A stretch of DNA of 64,000 nucleotides. Origin: Diprion similis. Its lineage: Eukaryota > Arthropoda > Insecta > Hymenoptera > Diprionidae. Location of the stretch: the NCBI RefSeq assembly GCF_021155765.1, contig NC_060105.1, positions 2,418,001 to 2,482,000 on the forward strand, given 5' to 3'. Positions 36,401 through 49,280 of the stretch are shown here, piece after piece (within the stretch, counting starts at the first letter, position 1; each line of letters begins with the position of its first letter). Position numbers and translations under genes: made by a program. The notes under the pieces were generated by a model that saw only the letters and a program-made list of their open reading frames with translations, was not told the DNA's origin and searched no databases.

Positions 36401-39400
36401 TTCGACCTTCTCCAGACTAAATGGACCCCCAGGAACTCAGAAAACACATCAGAAAGAGCGTAGGAACAACAGCAGAGAAATGGCGATAAAAATCGTCAGT
36501 TTTTTGGCTGTAACTTTTGATCCGTTGGTCGCAGCCTATTGGGACTACGCCTCATCGATTTCTCTCGCGAAATTACGTCGAAATAGTGCGCCAGAAAATT
36601 AATTGCAGCACTTTTCAAAGTCGTCGAAATTTTCGCAAAAAATACAAAGGGGTTAGCCTTACTTTTTTTTTGGTCGAAAAATTTTTCGTCCGGGAATCGA
36701 TTTGTTCGACCTTTTCCAGACTAAATGGACCCCCAGGAACTCAGAAAACACATCAAATAGAGCGTAGGAACAACAGCAGAGAAATGACGATGAAAATCGT
36801 CAGTTTTTCGGCTGTAACTTTTGATTCGTTGTTCGCAGCCTATTGGGGCTGCGCTTAATCGATTTCTCTCGCAAAATTACGTCGGAATAGTGCCCTAGGA
36901 AATCAATTGCAGCACTTTCCCGAGTCGTCGAAATTTTGGCCAAAAATCCAAAGGGGTTAGCCTCACTTTTTTTTTGGTCGAAAAATTTTTCGTCCAGGAA
37001 TTGATTTGTTTGACCTTTTCTAGACTAAATAGACCCCCAGGAACTCGAAAAACACATAAAAAAAAGCATAAGAACAACAGCAGAGAAATGTCGATGAAAA
37101 TCGTCAGTTTTTTGGCTGTAACTTTTGATCCGTTGGTCGCAGCCTATTGGGACTACGCTTAATCGATTTCTCTCGCAAAATTACGTCGAAATAGTGCCCT
37201 AGGAAATCAATTGCAGCACTTTCCCGAGTCGTCGAAATTTTGGCCAAAAATCCAAAGGGGTTAGCCTCACTTTTTTTTTGGTCGAAAAATTTTTTGTCTA
37301 GGAATTGATTTGTTTGTTCTTTTCTAGACTAAATGGACCCCCAGGAACTCAGAAAACACATCAGAAAGAGCGTAGGAACAACAGCAGAGAAATGGCGATA
37401 AAAATCGTCAGTTTTTTGGCTGTAACTTTTGATCCGTTGGTCGCAGCCTATTGGGACTACGCTTAATCGATTTCTCTCGCAAAATTACGTCGAAATAGTG
37501 CGCCAGGAAATTAATTGCAGCACTTTTCAAAGTCGTCAAAATTTTCGCAAAAAATACAAAGGGGTTAGCCTTACTTTTTTTTTGGTCGAAAAATTTTTCG
37601 TCTGGGAATCGATTTGTTCGACCTTTTCCAGACTAAATGGACCCCCAGGAACTCAGAAAACACATCAAATAGAGCGTAGGAAGAACAGCAGAGAAATGTC
37701 GATGAAAATCGTCTGTTTTTTGGCTGTAACTTTTGATCCGTTGGTCGCAGCCTATTGGGACTGCGCTCAATCGATTCCTCTCGCAAAATTACGTCGGAAT
37801 AGTGCCCTAGGAAATCAATTGCAGCACTTTTCCGAGTCGTCGAAATTTTCGCAAAAAATACAAAGGGCTTAGCCTTACTTTTTTTTTGGTCCAAAAATTT
37901 TTCGTCTGGGAATCGATTTGTTCGACCTTTTCTAGACTAAATGGACCCCCAGGAACTCAGAAAACACATCAGAAAGAGCGTAGGAACAACAGCAGAGAAA
38001 TGGCGATAAAAATCGTCAGTTTTTTGGCTGTCACATTTGATCCGTTGGTCGCAGCCTATTGGGACTACGCTTGATCGATTTCTCTCGCAAAATTACGTCG
38101 GAATAGTGCGCCAGGAAATTATTTGCAGCACTTTTCAAAGTCGTCGAAATTTTCGCAAAAAATACAAAGGGGTTAGCCTTACTTTTTTTTTGGTCGAAAA
38201 ATTTTTCGTCTGGGAATCGATTTGTTCGACCTTTTCTAGACTAAATGGACCCCCAGGAACTCAGAAAACACATCAAATAGAGCGTAGGAACAACAGCAGA
38301 GAAATGACGATTAAAATCGTCAGTTTTTCGGCTGTAACTTTTGATTCGTTGTTCGCAGCCTATTTGGGCTGCGCTTAATCGATTTCTCTCGCAAAATTAC
38401 GTCGGAATAGTGCCCTAGGAAATCAATTGCAGCACTTTCCCGAGTCGTCGAAATTTTGGCCAAAAATCCAAAGGGGTTAGCCTCACTTTTTTTTTGGTCG
38501 AAAAATTTTTCGTCTAGAAATCGATTTGTTTGACCTTTTCTAGACTAAATGGACCCCCAGGAACTCAAAAAACACATCAAAAAAAGCGTAGGAAGAACAG
38601 CAGAGAAATGTCGATGAAAATCGTCTGTTTTTTGGCTGTAACTTTTGATCCGTTGGTCGCAGCTTATTGGGACTGCGCTCAATCGATTCCTCTCGCAAAA
38701 TCACGTAGGAATAGTGCCCTAGGAAATCAATTGCAGCACTTTTCCGAGTCGTCGAAATTTTCGCAGAAAATACAAAGGGGTTAGCCTTACTTTTTTTTTG
38801 GTCGAAAAATTTTTCGTCTGGGAATCGATTTGTTCGACCTTTTCTAGACTAAATGGACCCCCAGAAACTCAGAAAACACATCAAATAAAGCGTAGGAACA
38901 ACAGCAGTGAAATGAGAATGAAAATCGTCAGTTTTTCGGCTGTAACTTTTGATTCGTTGTTTGCAGCCTATTGGGGCTGCGCTTAATCGATTTCTCTCGC
39001 AAAATTACGTCGGAATAGTGCCCTAGGAAATCAATTGCAGCACTTTCCCGAGTGGTCGAAATTTTGGCCAAAAATCCAAAGGGGTTAGCCTCACTTTTTT
39101 TTTGGTCGAAAAATTTTTCGTCTAGGAATCGATTTGTTTGACCTTTTCTAGACTAAATGGACCCCCAGGAACTCAAAAAACACATCAAAAAAAGCGTAGG
39201 AAGAACAGCAGAGAAATGTCGATGAAAATCGTCTGTTTTTTGGCTGTAACTTTTGATCCGTTGGTCGCAGCTTATTGGGACTGCGCTCAATCGATTCCTC
39301 TCGCAAAATTACGTAGGAATAGTGCCCTAGGAAATCAATTGCAGCACTTTTCCGAGTCGTCGAAATTTTCGCAAAAAATACAAAGGGGTTAGCCTTACTT

Positions 39401-42400
39401 TTTTTTTGGTCCAAAAATTTTTCGTCTGGGAATCGATTTGTTCGACCTTTTCCAGACTAAATGGACCCCCAGGAACTCAGAAAACACATCAGAAAGAGCG
39501 TAGGAACAACAGCAGAGAAATGACGATAAAAATCGTCAGTTTTTTGGCTGTAACATTTGATCCGTTGGTCGCAGCCTATTGAGACTACGCTTAATCGATT
39601 TCTCTCGCAAAATTACGTCGAAATAGTGCGCCAGGAAATTAATTGCAGCACTTTTTAAAGTCGTCGAAATTTTCGCAAAAAATACAAAGGGGTTAGCCTT
39701 ACTTTTTTTTTGGTCGAAAAATTTTTCGTCTGGGAATCGATTTGTTCGACCTTTTCTAGACTGAATGGACCCCCAGAAACTCAGAAAACACATCAAATAG
39801 AGCGTAGGAACAACAGCAGAGAAATGAGGATGAAAATCGTCAGTTTTTCGGCTGTAACTTTTGATTCGTTGTTCGCAGCCTATTGGGGCTGCGCTTAATC
39901 GATTTCTCTCGCAAAATTACGTCGAAATAGTGCCCTAGGAAATCAATTGCAGCACTTTCCCGAGTCGTCGAAATTTTGGCCAAAAATCCAAAGGGGTTAG
40001 CCTCACTTTTTTTTTGGTCGAAAAAATTTTCGTCTAAGAATCGATTTGTTTGACCTTTTCTAGACTAAATGGACCCCCAGGAACTCAAAAAACACATCAA
40101 AAAAAGCGTAGGAAGAACAGCAGAGAAATGTCGATGAAAATCGTCTGTTTTTTGGCTGTAACTTTTGATCCGTTGGTCGCAGCCTATTGGGACTGCGCTC
40201 AATCGATTCCTCTCGCAAAATTACGTAGGAATAGTGCCCTAGGAAATCAATTGCAGCACTTTTACGAGTCGTCGAAATTTTCGCAAAAAATACAAAGGGG
40301 TTAGCCTTACTTTTTTTTTGGTCCAAAAATTTTTCGTCTGGGAATCGATTTGTTCGACCTTTTCTAGACTAAATGGACCCCCAGGAACTCAGAAAACACA
40401 TCAGAAAGAGCGTAGGAACAACAGCAGAGAAATGGCGATAAAAATCGTCAGTTTTTTGGCTGTAACTTTTGATCCGTTGGTCGCAGCCTATTGGGACTAC
40501 GCTTAATCGATTTCTCTCGCAAAATTACGTCGAAATAGTGCGCCAGGAAATTAATTGCAGCACTTTTCAAAGTCGTCGAAATTTTCGCAAAAAATACAAA
40601 GGGGTTAGCCTTACTTTTTTTTTGGTCGAAAAATGTTTTGTCTGGGAATCGATTCGTTCGACCTTTTCTAGACTAAATGGACCCCCAGGAACTCAGAAAA
40701 CACATCAAATAGAGCGTAGGAACAACAGCAGAGAAATGACGATTAAAATCGTCAGTTTTTCGGCTGTAACTTTTGATTCGTTGTTCGCAGCCTATTGGGG
40801 CTGCGCTTAATCGATTTCTCTCGCAAAATTACGTCGGAATAGTGCCCTAGGATATCAATTGCAGCACTTTCCCGAGTCGTCGAAATTTTGGCCAAAAATC
40901 CAAAGGGGTTAGCCTCACTTTTTTTTTGGTCGAAAAATTTTTCGTCTAGGAATCGATTTGTTTGACCTTTTCTAGACTAAATGGACCCCCAGGAACTCAA
41001 AAAACACATCAAAAAAAGCGTAGGAAGAACAGCAGAGAAATGTCGATGAAAATCGTCTGTTTTTTGGCTGTAACTTTTGATCCGTTGGTCGCAGCTTATT
41101 GGGACTGCGCTCAATCGATTCCTCTCGCAAAATCACGTAGGAATAGTGCCCTAGGAAATCAATTGCAGCACTTTTCCGAGTCGTCGAAATTTTCGCAGAA
41201 AATACAAAGGGGTTAGCCTTACTTTTTTTTTGGTCCAAAAATTTTTCGTCTGGGAATCGATTTGTTCGACCTTTTCCAGACTAAATGGACCCCCAGGAAC
41301 TCAGAAAACACATCAGAAAGAGCGTAGGAACAACAGCAGAGAAATGGCGATAAAAATCGTCAGTTTTTTGGCTGTAACATTTGATCCGTTGGTCGCAGCC
41401 TATTGAGACTACGCTTAATCGATTTCTCTCGCAAAATTACGTCGAAATAGTGCGCCAGGAAATTAATTGCAGCACTTTTTAAAGTCGTCGAAATTTTCGC
41501 AAAAAATACAAAGGGGTTAGCCTTACTTTTTTTTTGGTCGAAAAATTTTTCGTCTGGGAATCGATTTGTTCGACCTTTTCTAGACTAAATGGACCCCCAG
41601 AAACTCAGAAAACACATCAAATAAAGCGTAGGAACAACAGCAGAGAAATGAGAATGAAAATCGTCAGTTTTTCGGCTGTAACTTTTGATTCGTTGTTCGC
41701 AGCCTATTGGGGCTGCGCTTAATCGATTTCTCTCGCAAAATTACGTCGGAATAGTGCCCTAGGAAATCAATTGCAGCACTTTCCCGAGTGGTCGAAATTT
41801 TGGCCAAAAATCCAAAGGGGTTAGCCTCACTTTTTTTTTGGTCGAAAAATTTTTCGTCTAGGAATCGATTTGTTTGACCTTTTCTAGACTAAATGGACCC
41901 CCAGGAACTCAAAAAACACATCAAAAAAAGCGTAGGAAGAACAGCAGAGAAATGTCGATGAAAATCGTCTGTTTTTTGGCTGTAACTTTTGATCCGTTGG
42001 TCGCAGCCTATTGGGACTGCGCTCAATCGATTCCTCTCGCAAAATTACGTAGGAATAGTGCCCTAGGAAATCAATTGCAGCACTTTTCCGAGTCGTCGAA
42101 ATTTTCGCAAAAAATACAAAGGGGTTAGCCTTACTTTTTTTTTGGTCCAAAAATTTTTCGTCTGGGAATCGATTTGTTCGACCTTTTCTAGACTAAATGG
42201 ACCCCCAGGAACTCAGAAAACACATCAGAAAGAGCGTAGGAACAACAGCAGAGAAATGGCGATAAAAATCGTCAGTTTTTTGGCTGTAACTTTTGATCCG
42301 TTGGTCGCAGCCTATTGGGACTACGCTGAATCGATTTCTCTCGCAAAATTACGTCGAAATAGTGCGCCAGGAAATTAATTGCAGCACTTTTCAAAGTCGT

Positions 42401-43720
42401 CGAAATTTTCGCAAAAAATACAAAGGGGTTAGTCTTACTTTTTTTTTGGTCGAAAAATGTTTCGTCTGGGAATCGATTCGTTCGACCTTTTCTAGACTAA
42501 ATGGACCCCCAGGAACTCAGAAAACACATCAAATAGAGCGTAGGAACAACAGCAGAGAAATGACGATGAAAATCGTCAGTTTTTCGGCCGTAACTTTTGA
42601 TTCGTTGTTCGCAGCCTATTGGGGCTGCGCTTAATCGATTTCTCTCGCAAAATTACGTCGGAATAGTGCCCTAGGAAATCAATTGCAGCACTTTCCCGAG
42701 TCGTCGAAATTTTGGCCAAAAATCCAAAGGGGTTAGCCTCACTTTTTTTTTGGTCGAAAAATTTTTCGTCTAGGAATCGATTTGTTTGACCTTTTCTAGA
42801 CTATATGGACCCCCAGGAACTCAGAAAACACATCAGAAAGAGCGTAGGAACAACAGCAGAGAAATGGCGATAAAAATCGTCAGTTTTTTGGCTGTAACAT
42901 TTGATCCGTTGGTCGCAGCCTATTGAGACTACGCTTAATCGATTTCTCTCGCAAAATTACGTTGAAATAGTGCGCCAGGAAATTAATTGCAGCACTTTTT
43001 AAAGTCGTCGAAATTTTCGCAAAAAATACAAAGGGGTTAGCCTTACTTTTTTTTTGGTCGAAAAATTTTTCGTTTGGGAATCGATTTGTTCGACCTTTTC
43101 TAGACTAAATGGACCCCCAGGAACTCAGAAAACACATCAGAAAGAGCGTAGGAACAACAGCAGAGAAATGGCGATAAAAATCGTCAGTTTTTTGGCTGTA
43201 ACATTTGATCCGTTGGTCGCAGCCTATTGGGACTACGCTTAATCGATTTCTCTCGCAAAATTACGTCGAAATAGTGCGCCAGGAAATTAATTGCAGCACT
43301 TTTCAAAGTCGTCGAAATTTTCGCAAAAAATACAAAGGGGTTAGCCTTACTTTTTTTTTGGTCGAAAAATTTTTCGTCTAGGAATCGATTTGTTCGACCT
43401 TTCCCAGACTAAATGGACCCCCAGGAACTCAAAAAACACATTAAAAAAAGCGTAGGAACAACAGCAGAGAAATGTCGATGAAAATCGTCAGTTTTTTGGC
43501 TGTAACTTTTAATCCGTTGATCACAGCCTATTGGGACTGCGCTTAATCGATTACTTTCGCAAAATTACGTCGGAATAGTGCCCTAGGAAATTAATTGCAG
43601 CACTTTCCCGAGTCGTCGAAATTTTGGCCAAAAATCCAAAGGGGTTAGCCTCACTTTTTTTTTGGTCGAAAAATTTTTTGTCTAGGAATCGATTTGTTCG
43701 ACCTTTTCTAGACTAAATGT

Positions 43721-44805
43721 ACCCCCAGGAACTCAGAAAACACATTAAAAAGAGCGTGGGAACAACAGCAGAGAAATGGCGATGAAAATCGTCAGTTTTT
43801 CGGCTGTAACTTTTGATCCGTTGTTCGCAGCCTATTGGGACTGCGCCTAATCGATTTCTCTCGCAAAATTACGTCGGAATAGTGCCCTAGAAAATGAATT
43901 GCAGCACTTCCCAAAGTCTTCGAAATTTTGGCCAAAAATCCAAATGGGTTAGCCTTACTTTTTTGCTCATTTTCGAAGCCGAAAAGTCGACGTTTCGGAA
44001 TCGATTTACATGACCGTCTCTAGTGCAATTCGACCCCCAGGAACTCAGAAAACACCTCAAAAATAGCGTACGAGCAGCAGCAGAGAAATGACGATGAAAA
44101 TCATGAGTTTTTCGGCCGTAACTTTTGAGCTATTGCTCGCAGCGTATTCGGATTGCGCCTCTTCGATTTCTCTCGCAAATTTACGTCGGCATAGGGCCTG
44201 CGAGATTTGATTACAGCACTTTCCGGAATCGTCAAAATTTCTCCCAAAAATCCAAAGGGGTCAGCCTCACTTCTTTGGTCATTTCCGGAGCCGAAAATTT
44301 TCCGTCACGGAATCGATTCGTATGACTATCTCTAGAGTAATTCGACCCCCACGAACTCAGAAAACACTCCAAAAATAGCGTACGAGCATCAGCAGAAAAC
44401 GACGATGAAAAACCATATTTTTTTGGCCGCAGTTCCTTACGCGTCGCTTCCAGCATATTGGGACTGCGCCCAATCAAATTTCCGCGCAAAACCACGTCGA
44501 AATAGTCTCAGAGAAATAATTGCAGCACTTCTTATAGACGTCGAAATTTTCGCCACAAATACAGCGGGGTCGACCCGACTCTTTTAGGCCCAAAAATACT
44601 TCGCCGCGGAATCTATTCATATGACCCTACCTTTGTATTGGGAACCCCAGAAACTCAGATAACGTACTTACACAATCGTATGGCTAACAGCATAGAGCTT
44701 ACGAACGACAGCCCAGCAGTAGAACCGACAAATGGAAGTCTTTCGAGTTTTGGCAGCAACTCCTGATGCGCGCAATTGATTCCTCTTGCAAAATTACATA
44801 TAATT
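43721..44805. repeat. Right-edge divergent satellite monomers (312-bp spacing)
   Basis: Landmarks at 43720, 44032 and 44344 are 312 bp apart rather than 304. The units share TCTCTAG-(A/T)G-(T/C)AATTCG and the extra CATTTTCGAAG-like segment with the left edge. Similarity fades through a degenerate unit ending near 44805. Confidence 0.85.
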
Positions 44806-47800
44806 CTTAGTCTAGATATTCAAACGCAAGATATTTCCGTCGCTCAATCCATGAGCTCGTAAGTTTTTTACTGATTTACCTCCAGGAATACAAAGCACGT
44901 GTATAGACTATCGTCGCAAGATCAAGCGCACTGAATATTTAGTACCATTACGAATAAACCCCTCGTTCTTCACTCGTATGTTGTAATATGCTTTCCGCAG
45001 TGACCTTATTTTACGCAAAGGTTATGCCTTACAAAAGACATGGACACAAAGTACCAAGAAACTGATTTCAATGCATCATCAAGATGCCAAAATTCCTCAA
45101 CATGTACAGGCGTTATATCCGTTCCACGCCACTTGCAGCGAAAAATTATTGGCTTCAAAACCAGTTTTAGAATCATCTTCCAACTTCTTGCGACCCATAG
45201 ATCCCAATTAACACCGTTTAATCGAACTGATCACGTTGATTCATAAATAAATCTCCTGACATCCTCATCTTTCCGTTCCAATTGCGGAGTTGATTGATCT
45301 TGATTTTCTGCTCTGCTTGCAGGACGTGTCAAATCAATATATAGCTAAGATTGATGTATCATTGGTTCGGTATCATTGCATTTATTCAAATTCATACAAA
45401 CTTGTATCATTATAAATACATGATAATACGTAGCTGATGGATATGTATGTATATTACTGATCTAATCAACACTCAAAAACATTACGCACATAACTTTTTT
45501 TCTTCACGATCCAACTAACATCAACTACATTAAATCGAACATTTCCTAGTTTTTGAAGTAAATCCTTCGAGCACATTTCAGACATCTTTCATCTGCTCAG
45601 CTTAATGAAAAACGCTCGATCAATGTTATTCATTTTCCGTGCCACTTATCAAGGACCTTCTTGCATTGAAGTCTGTGGGGTTTGCTGTGTGCGTTCATCT
45701 TGCGCTGGTCTACATCAGGCGTCTGTGTTGAAGACATCTATCCGATAAATTTGACAATAATTCATTATTCTCCAGTAAAAAGTACAATTGACGTTCTCTA
45801 TTTTGCCAAAACTTGGCTATATATGTATATGTATATATATACGTGTGTGTGTGCGCGTGTGTATGCGACATTATGGAAAATTAAACGCTAGCCTATATCA
45901 GTCCACACGTATCGTAGCTGTGAAATTCCGTATGCTTTACTCACTTTAGATGTATAACTCATCGTTCGATGATGCTGTACGTGTACGACGTAATATAGCT
46001 CTGCACGCGAAGGAGGCTGGACTACTTGCGACAGTCAGAATTGCTTGTCAGTCAATCTAAATTCAAGATCTTCTAACGTACGTGCTGAGGTTTCGGTATT
46101 TCAAGTACTGCGATGCTGTACACTTGAAAATCCTTGCAAGACCTCATGCGCAAGGCTTACTTATAACTCTGTAACATAAATCGAAACCAACGAATATACA
46201 TTCACGCATTTATACGATATTCGAGTACATTAATTCTTATCCCGAAAATCGATTCCTCTTTCGTCAACAGCATAATTTTTCGATTATTCGATAGACGTGC
46301 TATGCAAGCTTATCCATTCATCTATAGATGTACAATTTCATTCGAAATGCCTGTATCGTACTGGTATTTATTTTCCCCAAAGTACTATAACGATTATCCT
46401 GAATCCTTGAACAAATTCCAAACGTAGAATCAGGTAGTCAAAACGTGTCATCATTTCACGATCACTAAATCCGATGTAAAATTCCTAGTTGCAAAAAAAA
46501 TCATTATAAATTTTCAGCAATATATATTATATCTCCAAATGCCAAGATGGCGAGAATCAATTTATGGTAGTCTGTCTGCACGAAAATCATCGTCAGCAAT
46601 CCCGTCGACTAAGGGTCAACCCTACAGACCTCGGAAAAAGGTGATAAAAATGATATATAGCACAACTCAAAGCCATCCTAACATGAATTAGCGCGTAAAG
46701 GGGCCAATAACAAAAGTGCATCCAAGTGTGGAATGGCCGCTGACTAAGAATTCAAATAAATAATAACAATACTACTAATAATAATAACAAAAAAAAAAAA
46801 GAAAAAAATCGACAGAAACCTCATCCGTTACGTTAAGGAAAACTACTTCACTACACAGTTTTTTCATGCCCGTAGAAACAACCAGCATCGGAAATGATAA
46901 ATTGATGAATAGAAAAAATAGCAACAAGAAAATTTAATCACCATCGTGACAAGATATTCCAGTAGCCGAGCTTCCTCGTCTAAATCCTGATTGGCATGCG
47001 GGTGGAGCGGCTGGCGTGCGGCGTTGAAACGATTGGCGGCAATTTGGTGCCGACTGGGAAATGATACAACCGTCAATCGTGGCGCAACGGAAGACTTTTA
47101 CTTTCTCTTTCTCTTGCATGCGGGCCGACGACTGACTGTCCACCGAGGAAAGTATCTTCGAAATGATTGTGCCGACCACAATACTTACTGGCTCTCCTTC
47201 GACTTACCGATACTTTTGATGTGACTTTACGTCGAGAGCTGTCCTGTCTTATTTTTTCAGGCTGACGTTTTCTTAGCTGACGATAAATGGAACTTCGTAC
47301 AAGGTGTGGGGGACCCTCTGGCCAGACGTTGCGGAGCTTTATCTGATCTGTGTAATGAAGAAAACAGACAGTTTTATCTGTCTGGCTCTGATGTGTGCTA
47401 GGATTTCAACTCCATAGAATCCCGAGGCGACGATTAATGTTTATGTCTGAGGAGTGATTGGCTCCCTTTCGTCCATTTTAGTCTAACAGACGGCCCTTCT
47501 CCGTTCAGAGTACCGCTAAGATAATAAAACCTTCTTTCGAGTGAATCGTCACGGGTTGTAGATTTATTTAACCAAGCTTAGATTTTTTTTTTTTTTTGCA
47601 AGACTTTCGATTTTGCGTCGTCATTAATTATCTGTGTGATAAAGAAAAATATTCACCCTCTCTGGTATTCGGCTGATGAGAATATTGTTTGTTATTGCGT
47701 TATACAAACACAGCTGTGTTGGTTAAGCGATCGCAAATTTTTCTCCCGACTCTTCAGTTTTGTCCAATTTTTCGAATACAACACACGTGGTTCTTGATTT

Positions 47801-49280
47801 GAATTTTTTTACATCGAATTCGGTGTATCGTACAGTGAGTAAGTTGTTTAAACGTTGGAATTTCGCTAAGTGTTATTCGTTGATTATTATACAAATAAAA
47901 AAATTTTTTCGCTTTAAGATTTACGGAGAACTTCAAGAATATAATCATTTAACGGGTTAAACATGAGAGAGTATATTGCTGTGAAAATACGTTTAAACTA
48001 TGCACTCAAATTACGTTTTCACATTGGTGAAATTATTACACAAAGAGCGAGAAGTGGGGCAGGGAAAAAAATTATTTGACACTCTGCTACGATTGGGTGG
48101 AATGCGATTCGGCCGTTCTCCCGTCGTCGACAGTCGCTTTACATCCAATATTAAAAGTTTTAAAAAATGCAAGAATGATGCGAGGCCCGCAATATTGCGA
48201 CAGTCAATCAACTGTCACGCTACCCTAGACCCGGAATTCCACATGTTGAATCGAAGCTTACACGCGTTTTGCAATATCTTTCCACAGCGAGTTCTTGCCT
48301 CTCTGATTTATCGCTGTGTGTGGCAAACGTTTCCTCGACCTGCATTATCGCATGAATATGCTAATCTTTGTGGTCCAGAGTCTGGCGCAACTCTACGTTG
48401 CTGGAGCTACCCACTTATTATGGTGTGTAATAAATCCCGAGGAACCGCGGTGCGAATGTCTGCACGCTGCTTATGCATTCCTTACATCTACGAAGAACAG
48501 AATCAACCTTTCTCAGTCAAAAAAATATTGTCAAATATGTTTGCGGAAGATATCGTCCTTCGCGCTTCGAATTATTATTTATTAAGTAACAGTAAGTTAC
48601 GAAATTTAGACGCTTTGCAGCTTCAAAGTCTTCTTGAAAATTTATTATGGTGAAATCCATTCCTCGGTTAAAGCAAATAGAAATTTATATCCCTAGAACA
48701 AAGATAAATATTTAAAAAAATCTTGAACAAGTGGCTGATTTTTGGTGTAAAAAAAAAAAATCAATCACGATCTCTGTAGATTCATAATCTTGCCACATTT
48801 ATTGGTCGTAATTTATCGAATGTTGGCTTAAGTAGAAGTTGCAAGTTACGTTTACTTAAATAATAGCCAGAATAATTCATCGGTTGATGAGATGGTGAGA
48901 AGGTTTCTCTCTTTCGGCGGGATATCTCGTTTGGAGTAAGGCCAAGTAACAATTAAATGCTCAGACTTACAATTAGCTTTATCAAATCGCTCAGACACCG
49001 AAAAACAGAGCTAAAAAACCAATATTTTTTGCCGATCCATCTCTTCCCAAAGTTTCGCGCAATGGGAAACGCTAAGCGTGTTCCAATTCTAGCCACGTTG
49101 AGGAAGGGCTTGAATTAATTTCGTGGGTAGGTTTTTTGAGAGAAATTTGATTCTAATTATCAACTCGCTTCCAATTCTATAGTTTGCTGTATTTGTGCGT
49201 TGGGTCAAGTTTATGCCGTCGTTAATCACAGTAGATAAATACGTGGAATCCTATCACAGTTTTGACGCTCCTTGCTTTCA
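44806..49280. other. Intergenic region, no recognised gene
   Basis: Unremarkable mixed-composition DNA with a TA/TG microsatellite at about 45825-45865 and A-rich runs near 46788-46808. The only long frame is 48000-48653 (separate entry). A stem of 7 bp, CAGACAG/CTGTCTG at 47365-47384, lies in a stretch that looks vaguely like an LTR but lacks defined ends. Confidence 0.55.
48000..48653 (+). CDS. Unrecognised open reading frame, 217 codons
   Basis: The longest unexplained frame in the window, from ATG 48000 to TGA 48651-48653. It is moderately rich in R, L and C, with no signal peptide, membrane span or motif that I recognise. Other frames overlap it: 48316-48585 on the same strand and 48011-48211 on the opposite strand, which carries a TTGERPNRIPPNRSRVSNN stretch of biased composition. 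So the openness may be compositional, or the remnant of a mobile element. I do not assign a function. Confidence 0.2.
   Translation: MHSNYVFTLVKLLHKEREVGQGKKLFDTLLRLGGMRFGRSPVVDSRFTSNIKSFKKCKNDARPAILRQSINCHATLDPEFHMLNRSLHAFCNIFPQRVLASLIYRCVWQTFPRPALSHEYANLCGPESGATLRCWSYPLIMVCNKSRGTAVRMSARCLCIPYIYEEQNQPFSVKKILSNMFAEDIVLRASNYYLLSNSKLRNLDALQLQSLLENLLW

Larger units (their letters stand above)
30115..44805. repeat. Tandem satellite, 304-bp monomer, about 47 units
   Basis: A landmark, GACCCCCAGGAACTC, recurs at 30344, 30648, 30952, 31256, 31560, 31864 and on to 43720. The 13376 bp between first and last equals exactly 44 x 304, and spot checks at 33688, 38552 and 42504 fit the same register, so there is no net indel in the core. 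Three main monomer classes alternate. Class A has AGAAAGAGCG and ATGGCGATA. Class B has AAATAGAGCG and ATGACGAT. Class C has AAAAAAAGCG and ATGTCGATG. Much of the array runs A-B-C, a 912-bp higher-order unit. Degenerate monomers lie at both ends. Short frames occur in every unit on both strands but shift frame between monomers (304 is not a multiple of three). It is satellite DNA, not a gene family. Confidence 0.97.

Noticed and set aside
30196..43242. Dozens of repeated frames as a tandem gene family
   Set aside because: They are translations of a 304-bp satellite. Frames shift from unit to unit, are open on both strands, and have no domain, promoter or splice structure.
32930..43640. CENP-B-box-like element (CCCGAGTCGTCGAA) in many monomers
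   Set aside because: It is one base shorter than the CENP-B consensus spacing on that strand, and only some monomers carry CCCG; not enough to claim a centromeric protein site.
30115..44805. CRISPR-like or other spacer-repeat array
   Set aside because: The whole 304-bp unit is repeated with no unique spacers, and the DNA is from an insect nuclear genome.
47305..47570. Possible solo LTR (poly(A)-signal-like AATAAA and a small hairpin)
   Set aside because: I could not define TG...CA ends or a target-site duplication, and there is no internal coding region nearby.
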